Source of the DNA: Flavobacterium sp.
Lineage (GTDB): Bacteria > Bacteroidota > Bacteroidia > Flavobacteriales > Flavobacteriaceae
DNA: 12,171 nucleotides
Direction of reading: 5' to 3'
Assembly: GCA_030152225.1 (NCBI GenBank)
Contig: JASLHL010000261.1
Coordinates: 1 to 12,171 of the forward strand
Part shown: piece by piece, positions 1 to 5,760 of the stretch
How positions within the stretch are numbered: the stretch's first letter is position 1
How the letters are laid out: every line of letters begins with the position of its first letter
The notes under the pieces: model-generated
Told to the model about the DNA's origin: nothing
The model's database searches: none
What the model saw: the letters and a program-made list of their open reading frames with translations, nothing else
Translations under genes and position numbers: made by a program

Positions 1-504
1 ATACTTCGGTTCTTCCTCGACTTCATAGCCGTTAGAAATCGCCTTAAAAACCTTCTCGATATTTTTATTCATACTTAGGTAATTAGCTAAATCCGAATCT
101 TTGGTATTTTGGAACGTTTCTTCTAAAAATATCCCATACCGTTTATTTGTGTTTTTTAGTTCTTCCACAAAGTTAGCTAGCACTCTAGGCAGCTTTTCCT
201 TGCGACTATACTCGATAGTCGTTAATGACTTTAAGTCGCTTAGAAATTCCTTGTAACAAGTTACCCCGACATAATCACGATTTGCTCTTTCATACTTTTT
301 AATTAAATCTGATATATCAGGGTTTGTTTCCTCGATAATCGCATCCTCAATTTTAGTTACAAATTTATAATCAAAATTGCCTTCTTGTTCTTCACTAAAT
401 CTAACTTTAACTGTCAAACGTGCCATATCCACGCCTGTAACTGTGCCGCACTTTTCCATTCCGTTGCAAACCACCCGTACAGTTTCTCCTTTTTTAAATG
501 ACAT
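1..504 (-). CDS. Hypothetical phage protein, 3' end cut by window edge
   Basis: An open frame of 168 codons runs from ATG at 504 to base 1 without a stop, so the C-terminus lies outside the window. The start is well supported: AGGGAGG sits 7 nt upstream of the ATG. The first 40 residues (MSFKKGETVRVVCNG, then a CGTVTGVD turn and TVKVRF) look like a small beta-barrel (SH3/KOW-like) as seen at the front of many phage proteins. The rest is charged and helical (for example NPDISDLIKKYERAN and RKEKLPRVLANFVEELKN) with no catalytic motif I can name. It is preceded by copy A of the boundary hairpin and lies 19 bp downstream of the 72-residue gene, so it probably belongs to the same leftward transcript. 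Function unknown; that it is a real gene is fairly sure. Confidence 0.75.
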   Translation of the reverse strand, partial: MSFKKGETVRVVCNGMEKCGTVTGVDMARLTVKVRFSEEQEGNFDYKFVTKIEDAIIEETNPDISDLIKKYERANRDYVGVTCYKEFLSDLKSLTTIEYSRKEKLPRVLANFVEELKNTNKRYGIFLEETFQNTKDSDLANYLSMNKNIEKVFKAISNGYEVEEEPKY

Positions 505-521
505 TCATTTACCTCCCTTTC

Positions 522-538
522 GATTACCCAAGATAATC
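522..538 (-). repeat. Boundary hairpin, copy A
   Basis: Minus-strand sequence GATTATC-TTG-GGTAATC folds as 7 pairs (one T-G) around a 3-nt loop, followed at once by GAAAGGGAGG, the ribosome binding site of the left-edge gene. The stop codon of the 72-residue gene (TAA, 526-524) lies in the right arm. Confidence 0.7.
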
Positions 539-742
539 ATTAATTTTTTTATTTGCTGATTTCCGCCTAGCATTTTCAGCAGCTTTAAATCTCATTAAAT
601 ATTTATCGGCTATGTCAGTCATTTCTAAAATCCATTCTGGTTCTGGGATAGACTCCTCAATTCCATCTTGATAGATTCTTTCTGAGACTTTATCTATAAA
701 CGCTTGATCTTTGTCTAGCTCTTTCTGTAATTCTGTTGCCAT
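524..742 (-). CDS. Hypothetical small acidic/helical phage protein (72 aa)
   Basis: ATG at 742 has AAAGGGG about 7 nt upstream, so the start is good. The 72-residue product is almost entirely predicted helix: MATELQKELDKDQAF, an acidic middle (EESIPEPEWILEMTDI) and a basic tail (RRKSANKKINDYLG). No cysteine or histidine clusters, signal peptide or membrane segment are visible. The last codons (Asn-Asp-Tyr-Leu-Gly-stop) are read out of the hairpin repeat at 522-538, as also happens at the end of the 129-residue gene (Ser-Asp-Tyr-Leu-Glu-stop), so this C-terminus is partly a by-product of the repeat. It sits between the methyltransferase gene and the left-edge gene. I do not recognise a family. 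Confidence 0.7.
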   Translation of the reverse strand: MATELQKELDKDQAFIDKVSERIYQDGIEESIPEPEWILEMTDIADKYLMRFKAAENARRKSANKKINDYLG

Positions 743-757
743 ATTCGTTCCCCTTTC

Positions 758-774
758 GACTATCCGTGATAATC
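758..774 (-). repeat. Boundary hairpin, copy B
   Basis: GATTATC-ACG-GATAGTC on the minus strand pairs fully (7 pairs, one T-G at a different position from copy A), followed by GAAAGGGGA and the ATG at 742. It lies just after the stop codon of the methyltransferase gene. Confidence 0.7.
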
Positions 775-775
775 A

Positions 776-1228
776 TCACTTCATGAACGTTAACCAGTGT
801 GTCTTGCTTCGTTTATTACCAAACAATGGTTGCTGCCCGATTGCTTCTAAAACTTCTGCCAATGGCACCTGGTCCTCATTCCATTTAAATATTAGTGTTC
901 CGTTAGGTTTCAACACTCTCATACACTCTGCGAAACCTTGGCCTATGTCATACTGCCACAGTTCGTCTAATTTCCCATACTTCTTGGCCAACCACGAGTT
1001 ATCACCTGCGTGAATTAAATGCGGTGGATCAAACACAACCATGTGGAATGATTCATCATCAAAAGGCATATCACGAAAATCTCCTACTACATCCGGCTTA
1101 ACGTTTATTACGTGTCCTGTTTCAAGCTCTTCGTAGTGTTCTCTGATGTCCATATATGTCACATTTGGATTAGATTTATCAAACCAAAACATCCGGCTAC
1201 CGCAACAAGCGTCTAATATTCTAGTCAT
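776..1228 (-). CDS. Small class I SAM-dependent methyltransferase
   Basis: The 150-residue product opens with a Rossmann motif I, ILDACCGSRMFWFDK (residues 4-18), where the DxxCGS core would hold S-adenosylmethionine. An acidic MDIR at 26-29 fits the end of strand 2. VVFDPPHLIHAG (about 64-75) is motif IV; DPPH resembles the (D/N)PP(Y/F/W) signature of amino-group DNA methyltransferases, which makes an adenine or cytosine N-methylating enzyme plausible. ECMRVLKPNGTLIFKWN (about 101-117) matches the later strand of the fold. There is no separate target-recognition domain and no restriction enzyme beside it, so it is an orphan; phages use such enzymes to escape host restriction. Substrate cannot be read from sequence. 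ATG at 1228 is preceded by AAGGTGG, 7 nt away. Confidence 0.8.
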   Translation of the reverse strand: MTRILDACCGSRMFWFDKSNPNVTYMDIREHYEELETGHVINVKPDVVGDFRDMPFDDESFHMVVFDPPHLIHAGDNSWLAKKYGKLDELWQYDIGQGFAECMRVLKPNGTLIFKWNEDQVPLAEVLEAIGQQPLFGNKRSKTHWLTFMK

Positions 1229-1244
1229 GTTTTCACCACCTTTT

Positions 1245-1261
1245 TATTATCGTAAATAATC
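1245..1261 (-). repeat. Boundary hairpin, copy C
   Basis: GATTATT-TAC-GATAATA on the minus strand gives six pairs around a 3-nt loop (the outer G faces A), followed by AAAAGGTGG, the ribosome binding site of the methyltransferase gene. Confidence 0.65.
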
Positions 1262-1265
1262 ACAC

Positions 1266-2609
1266 TTACGCTACTTCTTTTTCCTTAGTCCAATCCAGCC
1301 AGTGATTGGCCGCCGTTCTAACCTCAACGGGAGCTGCTATATTATGTTTACCTCTCAATTGAGTTATTTCTCCATCTTTTAACTCTAGAGTAAAAAATGG
1401 GAGATCAGGCATTTCTTTTTTTCTTACAAAAACAATAGTGGTTTTGCCTGTTTTGTGTTTATCAATATAGGCACTACCGCCAACGCAATGATGTAATTCT
1501 TTTCCTTCTATTATGAGTTCGTTTAATTTTCTTGGTATTACAAACCGATAATCATCCATTTCTGCTTCTAGTTTTAGTCGTTTATTTAAAATCTCTTGAT
1601 ATTCCTTCTGTTTCTTATCATTTTCCAGTTTTATCCGTTCTTCGGCTAACTGATTTAATAAGTTAACAGCATTGTCGTGTGCTTTTTCTAAATCTTTTGG
1701 GATTATCAAATTTTCATTGCCAGTCGGATCTAAGTTAAGGTCTTTCAACATTTCGATATAATCTTGATAGTATTTAAACTTAATTTTGTTTTTTATTATC
1801 CAATTTTGAAACCGAACAATTCCTATTCCTTTGGGTATCTTATTAATATCATGAAAGGACAAGTAGGATTCAATCCCTGGGACAACTTGGCCTCTACGAT
1901 TCTTAATCCTTCTTTCTAGCTCAAACTCCTTAAAACTTCTATCTGAATTTTTAAAGAACTGTTTATTTTCTTTAAGCCATTTATCATTAATAGTTCTCAT
2001 ATCAACCCCATCACCAAACATTACCTGTTCGGCTAGCTTAGTTGCATTGATTTTTTGTAAGAATTCTATTTCGGTTCTGTATTTATATAAATGTGACAAC
2101 TCGCTGTATTTTAAATCATATAGATTTAAATATTTGAGTTCTGATTGTATTCTGATTCGTCTTTCCCAATCATTTTTATAAAATTGAGTACGATAATATG
2201 CTCCTCCTGACATACCGCCGAAATTAGGAGTTAAACCGTACCAAAACCTATTATTACAATCAGCAGTAATCTTAATATGTTCATCATTTGCTAATAACTC
2301 AAAGTTAGTCAGGCGGTGCGTTATGAACTGTTTCCCGTTTCTGACTTCGGCCCAAAAACCATAAGATTGTATCTCTATCCGCTTGCTAGTTACAAGGATA
2401 ATCGCAAAGGGATAAAACTTCTCCGGTAAATCAAAATTAGTTCGCTTTGTTAGTCTTTTTTCAACAACTTCACAGTTTGATCTATCCGAAGCTAAAATAG
2501 TTTCGGTCCTGTTAGACCATTTATATGTTTCAATTTGCGAGTAACACCAATCAAAAAACGAGTCTGGCACTTTTAATTTTTTGTCGATATAATAGTTCGG
2601 CTTCCTCAT
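1266..2609 (-). CDS. PcfJ-like protein
   Basis: The 447-residue product carries the PcfJ-family signature near its C-terminus: IPRKLNELIIEGKELHHCVG (358-377), then a Tyr at 381, TTIVFVRKKEMPDLPFFTLEL (390-410), ITQLRGKHN (415-423) and a terminal Trp-containing helix. The invariant HHCVG at 373-377 looks like a metal-binding or catalytic core, but no activity is established for the family, which was named from the E. faecalis plasmid pCF10. The long N-terminal part (1-300) is basic and aromatic with no motif I know; residues 305-350 form a charged helix. Its ATG overlaps the stop of the PcfK-like gene (ATGA) and lacks a clear ribosome binding site, so the two are probably translationally coupled, as PcfJ/PcfK-type genes commonly are found together. 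Confidence 0.82.
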   Translation of the reverse strand: MRKPNYYIDKKLKVPDSFFDWCYSQIETYKWSNRTETILASDRSNCEVVEKRLTKRTNFDLPEKFYPFAIILVTSKRIEIQSYGFWAEVRNGKQFITHRLTNFELLANDEHIKITADCNNRFWYGLTPNFGGMSGGAYYRTQFYKNDWERRIRIQSELKYLNLYDLKYSELSHLYKYRTEIEFLQKINATKLAEQVMFGDGVDMRTINDKWLKENKQFFKNSDRSFKEFELERRIKNRRGQVVPGIESYLSFHDINKIPKGIGIVRFQNWIIKNKIKFKYYQDYIEMLKDLNLDPTGNENLIIPKDLEKAHDNAVNLLNQLAEERIKLENDKKQKEYQEILNKRLKLEAEMDDYRFVIPRKLNELIIEGKELHHCVGGSAYIDKHKTGKTTIVFVRKKEMPDLPFFTLELKDGEITQLRGKHNIAAPVEVRTAANHWLDWTKEKEVA

Positions 2610-3007
2610 ATAAAATCAAGCAGGTTTAACTGCTCTCCATCAAATAGCGGTTCTTTTTTTTGTTTTGGTTTAATTTTTTCTTTAGTTTTTGTTTTTTTTG
2701 TAACTACTGAATTAGTTTGGCCAACAACCTTATCAAATTTAAGGTCGTTAGTTTTAAAGTAGTGAGCTACCCAATTAAAAACTGTATCGTCTGCTATCAT
2801 AGCAGTACCGTTTTGAGCTTTTTCTTTCGCTTTGCTAACGCAATATTCTGCTGCTTCTTTGATTGACTTGTTATTCATCAAAATGCCTGATATTAAAATC
2901 ACATCATCTTGGCCACATAACCAATTATGGATTTCATCCTCCATGTCACTATGATCTTTGTTCATTTCCTCGAGCATTTTTGCTAGAGCTTTTTCTTTTA
3001 TTGACAT
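2606..3007 (-). CDS. PcfK-like protein (AcrIIA9-related family)
   Basis: The 133-residue product has the PcfK-like core SIKEAAEYCVSKAKEKAQNG (48-67) followed by AMIADDTVFNWVAHYF (69-84), the most conserved piece of the family. The N-terminus is helical and acidic; the tail (about 100-122) is a lysine-rich linker ending in EPLFDGEQLNLLDFI, which looks like a short docking motif. Family knowledge: PcfK-like proteins include AcrIIA9, an inhibitor of type II-A Cas9, so database pipelines often call relatives Cas9 inhibitors. That role is not shown by sequence here; the pairing with a PcfJ-like gene is seen on plasmids and phages alike. The ATG at 3007 has GAAAGGAG upstream. It overlaps the next gene by 4 nt (ATGA). 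Confidence 0.8.
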   Translation of the reverse strand: MSIKEKALAKMLEEMNKDHSDMEDEIHNWLCGQDDVILISGILMNNKSIKEAAEYCVSKAKEKAQNGTAMIADDTVFNWVAHYFKTNDLKFDKVVGQTNSVVTKKTKTKEKIKPKQKKEPLFDGEQLNLLDFI

Positions 3008-3086
3008 TCTTATTCTCCTTTCTTTTAACAGCTATTGTGTAAGTTTCTTTAGTCTTAGGCGCACTGTGGACAATCCTTTTTACCAT
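2949..3086 (-). CDS. Possible 45-residue basic protein
   Basis: ATG at 3086 is preceded by GAGGTGG at a good distance (about 5 nt) and directly by hairpin copy D, exactly the arrangement of the other genes in this block, which is the main reason to believe it. It encodes MVKRIVHSAPKTKETYTIAV followed by a Lys/Arg/Ser/Asn-rich tail. The last 59 bp overlap the start of the PcfK-like gene in another frame, so the tail may be unconstrained. The product would be strongly basic and could bind nucleic acid, but no family is recognised. Alternative: the stretch is merely the leader of the PcfK-like gene. Confidence 0.5.
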   Translation of the reverse strand: MVKRIVHSAPKTKETYTIAVKRKENKNVNKRKSSSKNARGNEQRS

Positions 3087-3103
3087 ACTGCCACCTCACT
3101 TTT

Positions 3104-3120
3104 GTTTATTCTAGGTAATC
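3104..3120 (-). repeat. Boundary hairpin, copy D (weak)
   Basis: GATTACC-TAG-AATAAAC on the minus strand keeps the left arm and A-rich flank (AAAAG) of the repeat but pairs poorly (about four pairs). It overlaps the TAA stop (3108-3106) of the 129-residue gene and leads into GTGAGGTGG. Confidence 0.5.
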
Positions 3121-3495
3121 ACTTTCACAACTTGCATTCATCGTCTTCACTGCCAAAATTAACTTAATAATACTATTAGCCATAGAAATATCCTTAATAC
3201 CGCCATTGTTAGCCAATGCTATTATTTTTTTTGTCAACTTTTCAAGCTCCATTTCGTTCGCATAATCTTCTGCGCTGAAGTAAAAGCGACCTCTATTTCC
3301 GTAGTTTTTATACCCGTAAAGACATTTATCAAGCCAAACTTCCTCGCTTAAATCAATAATTAGCTCGCCACGAGAATCTAGCGTTACATACTTACGACCT
3401 ATTTTTACAATCTTTGCGTAGCGAGGTTTGTCTCTTTTATCTGATGGCACCAAGTAAAGTTTTTGCCCAACTTTAAAATCTTGTTTGGTTAACAA
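3106..3495 (-). CDS. Hypothetical protein with N-terminal beta-barrel-like segment
   Basis: The only start in frame after an upstream stop is TTG at 3495; the next methionine is over 80 residues in. A weak GTGAG lies about 10 nt upstream. Residues 1-50 (DFKVGQKLYLVPSD, then YAKIVKIGRKYVTLD and ELIIDL) show the alternating pattern of a small beta-barrel, seen in many short Gram-positive phage proteins. The middle is rich in Tyr, Gly and Asn (CLYGYKNYGNRGRFYF) and the end is helical. No catalytic residues stand out and I do not assign a function. It is flanked by hairpin copies D and E. Confidence 0.7.
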   Translation of the reverse strand: MLTKQDFKVGQKLYLVPSDKRDKPRYAKIVKIGRKYVTLDSRGELIIDLSEEVWLDKCLYGYKNYGNRGRFYFSAEDYANEMELEKLTKKIIALANNGGIKDISMANSIIKLILAVKTMNASCESDYLE

Positions 3496-3514
3496 TCTTT
3501 CTCAACTCACTTTC

Positions 3515-3531
3515 TATTATTTTAAGTAATA
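3515..3531 (-). repeat. Boundary hairpin, copy E
   Basis: TATTACT-TAA-AATAATA on the minus strand keeps six pairs. The outer G-C pair of copies A and B is replaced here by T-A, a paired change. The loop TAA is the stop codon of the 60-residue gene. GAAAG follows, as in copies A and B. Confidence 0.65.
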
Positions 3532-3704
3532 CCAATCAGTCTCCGCTTATTTGTTACTTCAATTTGAGCGATTCTGTAATGAGAGTCATTTCTAACTTTT
3601 TCAAATTCTTCCTTTTGTTTTTTAAGAGTTTCCTCATCCAAATCTGCTGCTATCAGCAATGACCCACCGCTCCTATATTCTTCGATTAACACAAAAGTAA
3701 TCAT
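3522..3704 (-). CDS. Hypothetical small protein (60 aa)
   Basis: A longer reading from TTG at 3731 is possible, but ATG at 3704 is preceded by CTAGGAGG with 7-nt spacing and is clearly the start. The product begins MITFVLIEEYRSGGSLLIAA, a beta-strand pattern, followed by a charged helix (DEETLKKQKEEFEKVRNDSH) and a last strand (YRIAQIEVTNKRRLIGIT). This beta-alpha-beta layout is common in tiny phage proteins. No known family is recognised. Hairpin copy F precedes it and copy E overlaps its stop. Confidence 0.7.
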   Translation of the reverse strand: MITFVLIEEYRSGGSLLIAADLDEETLKKQKEEFEKVRNDSHYRIAQIEVTNKRRLIGIT

Positions 3705-3723
3705 CCTCTGTCCTCCTAGTTTC

Positions 3724-3740
3724 GATTTCAATAGCTAATC
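3724..3740 (-). repeat. Boundary hairpin, copy F (weak)
   Basis: GATTAGC-TAT-TGAAATC on the minus strand keeps GATT/AATC pairing (four pairs) and the flank GAAAC before TAGGAGG. The stop TGA of the 150-residue gene (3741-3739) overlaps its first bases. Confidence 0.5.
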
Positions 3741-4191
3741 ACAAGTTAATTTGATTAATTATCAGATAAATAAACTTATCTTTTAATGATTTGATTATCT
3801 CAAGCATGTCGTGTCCGCCAAGTGTGAATGTCTCAACGCAAAATCCTTCGATCGTCCAAGTGGAATACCCAAACCAAACTTCTTGCAGTTCAAGTAGTCC
3901 CATGCTATCTAAAATAACCTTTTCTTTTATGTCGTCTAACGACGTTCTTTTGTTGCTAGCAAAAATTTGTAATTGAATATTATCAGCTATAAATTTTTGA
4001 TTTGTCCCATCTTCAAAATCATCATCTGTTGCCGTATCTTCTACACCTAATGCCGATAAAGCATTAGAAACAAGACTAGCCAATTCCCTTTCGGATGATG
4101 TTTCTTTTTGGTCATTTTTTACTAAGAAAACTTCGCCGTCCATGTCATGAGGATCAATCACGACAAATCCTTTTAAAATTTGTTCTTTCAT
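3739..4191 (-). CDS. Hypothetical phage protein (150 aa)
   Basis: ATG at 4191 follows TTAGGAGG with good spacing. The product starts with a beta hairpin-like segment (GFVVIDPHDMDGEVFLVK), then an acidic stretch (ATDDDFEDGTN, about 54-64). The C-terminal half has VWFGYSTWTIEGFCVETFTL (about 105-124), then GGHDMLEIIKSLKDKFIYLIIN. I associate the aromatic, glycine-rich segment and GGHD with conserved hypothetical proteins in early regions of Gram-positive phages, from memory only. There is no transmembrane helix or nuclease motif. It lies between copies F and G of the boundary repeat. Confidence 0.7.
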   Translation of the reverse strand: MKEQILKGFVVIDPHDMDGEVFLVKNDQKETSSERELASLVSNALSALGVEDTATDDDFEDGTNQKFIADNIQLQIFASNKRTSLDDIKEKVILDSMGLLELQEVWFGYSTWTIEGFCVETFTLGGHDMLEIIKSLKDKFIYLIINQINL

Positions 4192-4210
4192 GCTGCACCT
4201 CCTAAGTTGT

Positions 4211-4227
4211 TATTATTAAACCTAGTC
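4211..4227 (-). repeat. Boundary hairpin, copy G (degenerate)
   Basis: GACTAGG-TTT-AATAATA on the minus strand aligns by position with the other copies (after the previous gene's stop, before TTAGGAGG) but pairs poorly. It is listed because of its place; alone it would not be called. Confidence 0.3.
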
Positions 4228-4232
4228 GCTAC

Positions 4233-4736
4233 TTATCCGCCCATTTTGGAAAACGGGACTTCCCAAAACCAATCGGAATATTCTTTTTCTTTATTCTTGA
4301 TAAGTTCGCCTTTTTGGATTTCAATTTCTTGTGTAAATTCCATTCCACATTCAAAAGTAAATATTTTCATATCTAGTTGATATTTTTTTGATAGAACTTG
4401 ATAATTTTCCGGGACCGCTGCCCAAGCTTGTTTAAATCCTTCTAGCTCAACTTGTTCTATATCTTCATCAAGAAATTCAATATCGAGAGAAGAATTTTCT
4501 ATAAAGGCTCTTCTGCTCTGTCCTATATAAAATCCTCCCTCACACTTAATTTCTATGTCTCCCCATTCATTTTCCTTAAACAAGACTTCTTTGTGCCCGT
4601 ATTCTACTTTCGGGGTTCCGTCTTCTTCTTTCGAAAAAATCGGGTACATTTTACCGAGTAATTCATTTTTTAAAAAATTAACTATATTTTCTTTAGTTCC
4701 TCTGATTTTTAATGTACCTTCAGCCCAATTCGGCAT
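4233..4736 (-). CDS. Api92/DUF1281-like protein with ferredoxin-like fold
   Basis: The start MPNWAEGTLKIRGTKENIVN is the hallmark of the YubB/Api92-like family (DUF1281), in which MPNW plus an early beta strand opens a ferredoxin-like domain. Later features agree: WGDIEIKCEGGFYIGQSRRA (78-97), an acidic helix (DEDIEQVELEGFKQAWAA), then FTFECGMEFTQEIEIQKGEL and a Trp-rich end (YSDWFWEVPF). The family occurs on plasmids and phages and its role is unknown. At 167 residues it is a compact member. ATG at 4736 follows AGAGGAAAT. Hairpin copy H precedes the gene and copy G follows it. Confidence 0.65.
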   Translation of the reverse strand: MPNWAEGTLKIRGTKENIVNFLKNELLGKMYPIFSKEEDGTPKVEYGHKEVLFKENEWGDIEIKCEGGFYIGQSRRAFIENSSLDIEFLDEDIEQVELEGFKQAWAAVPENYQVLSKKYQLDMKIFTFECGMEFTQEIEIQKGELIKNKEKEYSDWFWEVPFSKMGG

Positions 4737-4762
4737 TTAATTTCCTCTTTTCTTTTACTTGT

Positions 4763-4779
4763 GATTACGCCACGTTATC
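4763..4779 (-). repeat. Boundary hairpin, copy H
   Basis: GATAACG-TGG-CGTAATC on the minus strand has six of seven pairs in the same 7-3-7 layout. The inner pairs are C-G and G-C, where other copies have T-A or T-G and C-G or T-A. The flank ACAAG replaces GAAAG. It lies between the microprotein gene and the Api92-like gene. Confidence 0.6.
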
Positions 4780-4785
4780 ATCAGC

Positions 4786-4887
4786 TTATTTTTCTTTCGA
4801 AAGCTTCGTACCACAGTTAGTGCAGTACAACGATTCCTTTCTATACTTGCTTTTTCCACATTTTTGACACTTAACCATCAAATTCAT
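4786..4887 (-). CDS. 33-residue double-CXXC (zinc-ribbon-like) microprotein
   Basis: ATG at 4887 has GAAGGAG only 6 nt upstream, an ideal site that overlaps the end of the recombinase gene (gap of 12 bp). The product reads MNLMVKCQKCGKSKY..., with C7-x2-C10 and C22-x2-C25 spaced 11 residues apart and each pair followed by Gly. This is the pattern of a minimal zinc ribbon. Lysine-rich ends suggest nucleic-acid or protein contact. Families of this size are often found in phage early regions but without assigned roles. Position right after the recombinase suggests co-expression and perhaps joint action; that is inference. Confidence 0.7.
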   Translation of the reverse strand: MNLMVKCQKCGKSKYRKESLYCTNCGTKLSKEK

Positions 4888-4899
4888 GTTGTTCTCCTT

Positions 4900-5715
4900 C
4901 TACGCCATCATCATTTCGACAATTTCGCTATTGTTAAACTGCAGATAAATCATTGTTGTTGAAATGTTGCTATGGCCTAAAATTACCTGCAACATTCTTA
5001 ATGCTCGTTGATCGGTCGCATTTCTCAAAAATTCTTTTGCAAAGTAATGACGAAAGGCATGAGGATAGACTTTGTCTGGGTCAATCTTTGCTATCAATGC
5101 CGCTTCTGTCATTCTGTTTCGATAAGTTGTTTGAGAAAAAGAGAATAATTTCTCGTTTGGCTCTTTCCCTTCGAAAAACTCATTAATCTCAGATTTGAGA
5201 TCATCTTTCATCCCAATAGTCCGCCACTTACCTTTATTTTTAATCGGGATAATATTGGGTTCAATGCGTTTCAGAGTTAAATCTGTCGCTTCTGTAATCC
5301 TTAATCCTGTTTGAGATATAAGCTTCATGAGTAGCTTGGTTTGAGGATGCCGACACGCTTTGTATAAAGCTTCGTATTCGCTTTTTACTAGGTACTCACG
5401 ATCATTCATATTTTGAATTTTTTCCGTTTTAAGCTTAAGTTTTCTTGTTTTCCGAACTCTTTTTTCTTTTTTCAGGTAATTGAAATAAGTATTTAGCGTT
5501 ATAACTTTGTTGTTTACCGTTGACGGCTTATAGGCCATCGCTCCTAACATGTGCTCTTTATACGAATCTGATACCACAGGAGATATCCCTTCGTAACCAT
5601 TTGCTACTCGATAGTCATCCAGTTGCTTAAGGTTAGTCATATAACTCCTTATCGTGTTCTTAGCCTTTTTCTCTTCTTCAAGATGCTTTCGGTACTCTTC
5701 AAAATTGATAATCAT
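4900..5715 (-). CDS. XerC/D-like tyrosine recombinase
   Basis: ATG at 5715 is chosen over one at 5754 because GAGGAG lies 10 nt upstream, while the earlier ATG has none. In the 271-residue product, residues 4-85 form a SAM-like core-binding domain (FEEYRKHLEEEKKAKNTIRS). The catalytic domain shows the full set: R139 (TGLRITEA), K163 in the beta hairpin (NKGKWRTI), H219 and R222 (HAFRHYFAKEF), H248 (LGHSNISTT) and nucleophile Y257 (MIYLQ). It should therefore be active. Length is near XerC/XerD (about 300) and lacks the extra arm-binding domain of classical phage integrases (often 360-400). It sits inside the replication operon rather than beside cI, where an integrase would normally be. Possible roles: dimer resolution of a circular phage genome, inversion, or cassette exchange. 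Confidence 0.9.
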   Translation of the reverse strand: MIINFEEYRKHLEEEKKAKNTIRSYMTNLKQLDDYRVANGYEGISPVVSDSYKEHMLGAMAYKPSTVNNKVITLNTYFNYLKKEKRVRKTRKLKLKTEKIQNMNDREYLVKSEYEALYKACRHPQTKLLMKLISQTGLRITEATDLTLKRIEPNIIPIKNKGKWRTIGMKDDLKSEINEFFEGKEPNEKLFSFSQTTYRNRMTEAALIAKIDPDKVYPHAFRHYFAKEFLRNATDQRALRMLQVILGHSNISTTMIYLQFNNSEIVEMMMA

Positions 5716-5760
5716 AATTAATTCACTCCTCAAAAGTTTTATATTAAAGTTCATTACAAC

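Noticed and set aside
711..1013. Open frame on the plus strand
   Set aside because: It lies opposite the methyltransferase gene, lacks a ribosome binding site, and encodes an unlike-protein composition.
2619..2634. Inverted repeat AGCAG/CTGCT before the PcfJ-like gene
   Set aside because: It is only a 5-bp stem inside the coding end of the PcfK-like gene, without a T run; not a terminator.
5701..5716. ATGATTATCAATTTTGAAGA at the recombinase start resembles the repeat's left arm
   Set aside because: No pairing arm, and the match is the start codon region itself.
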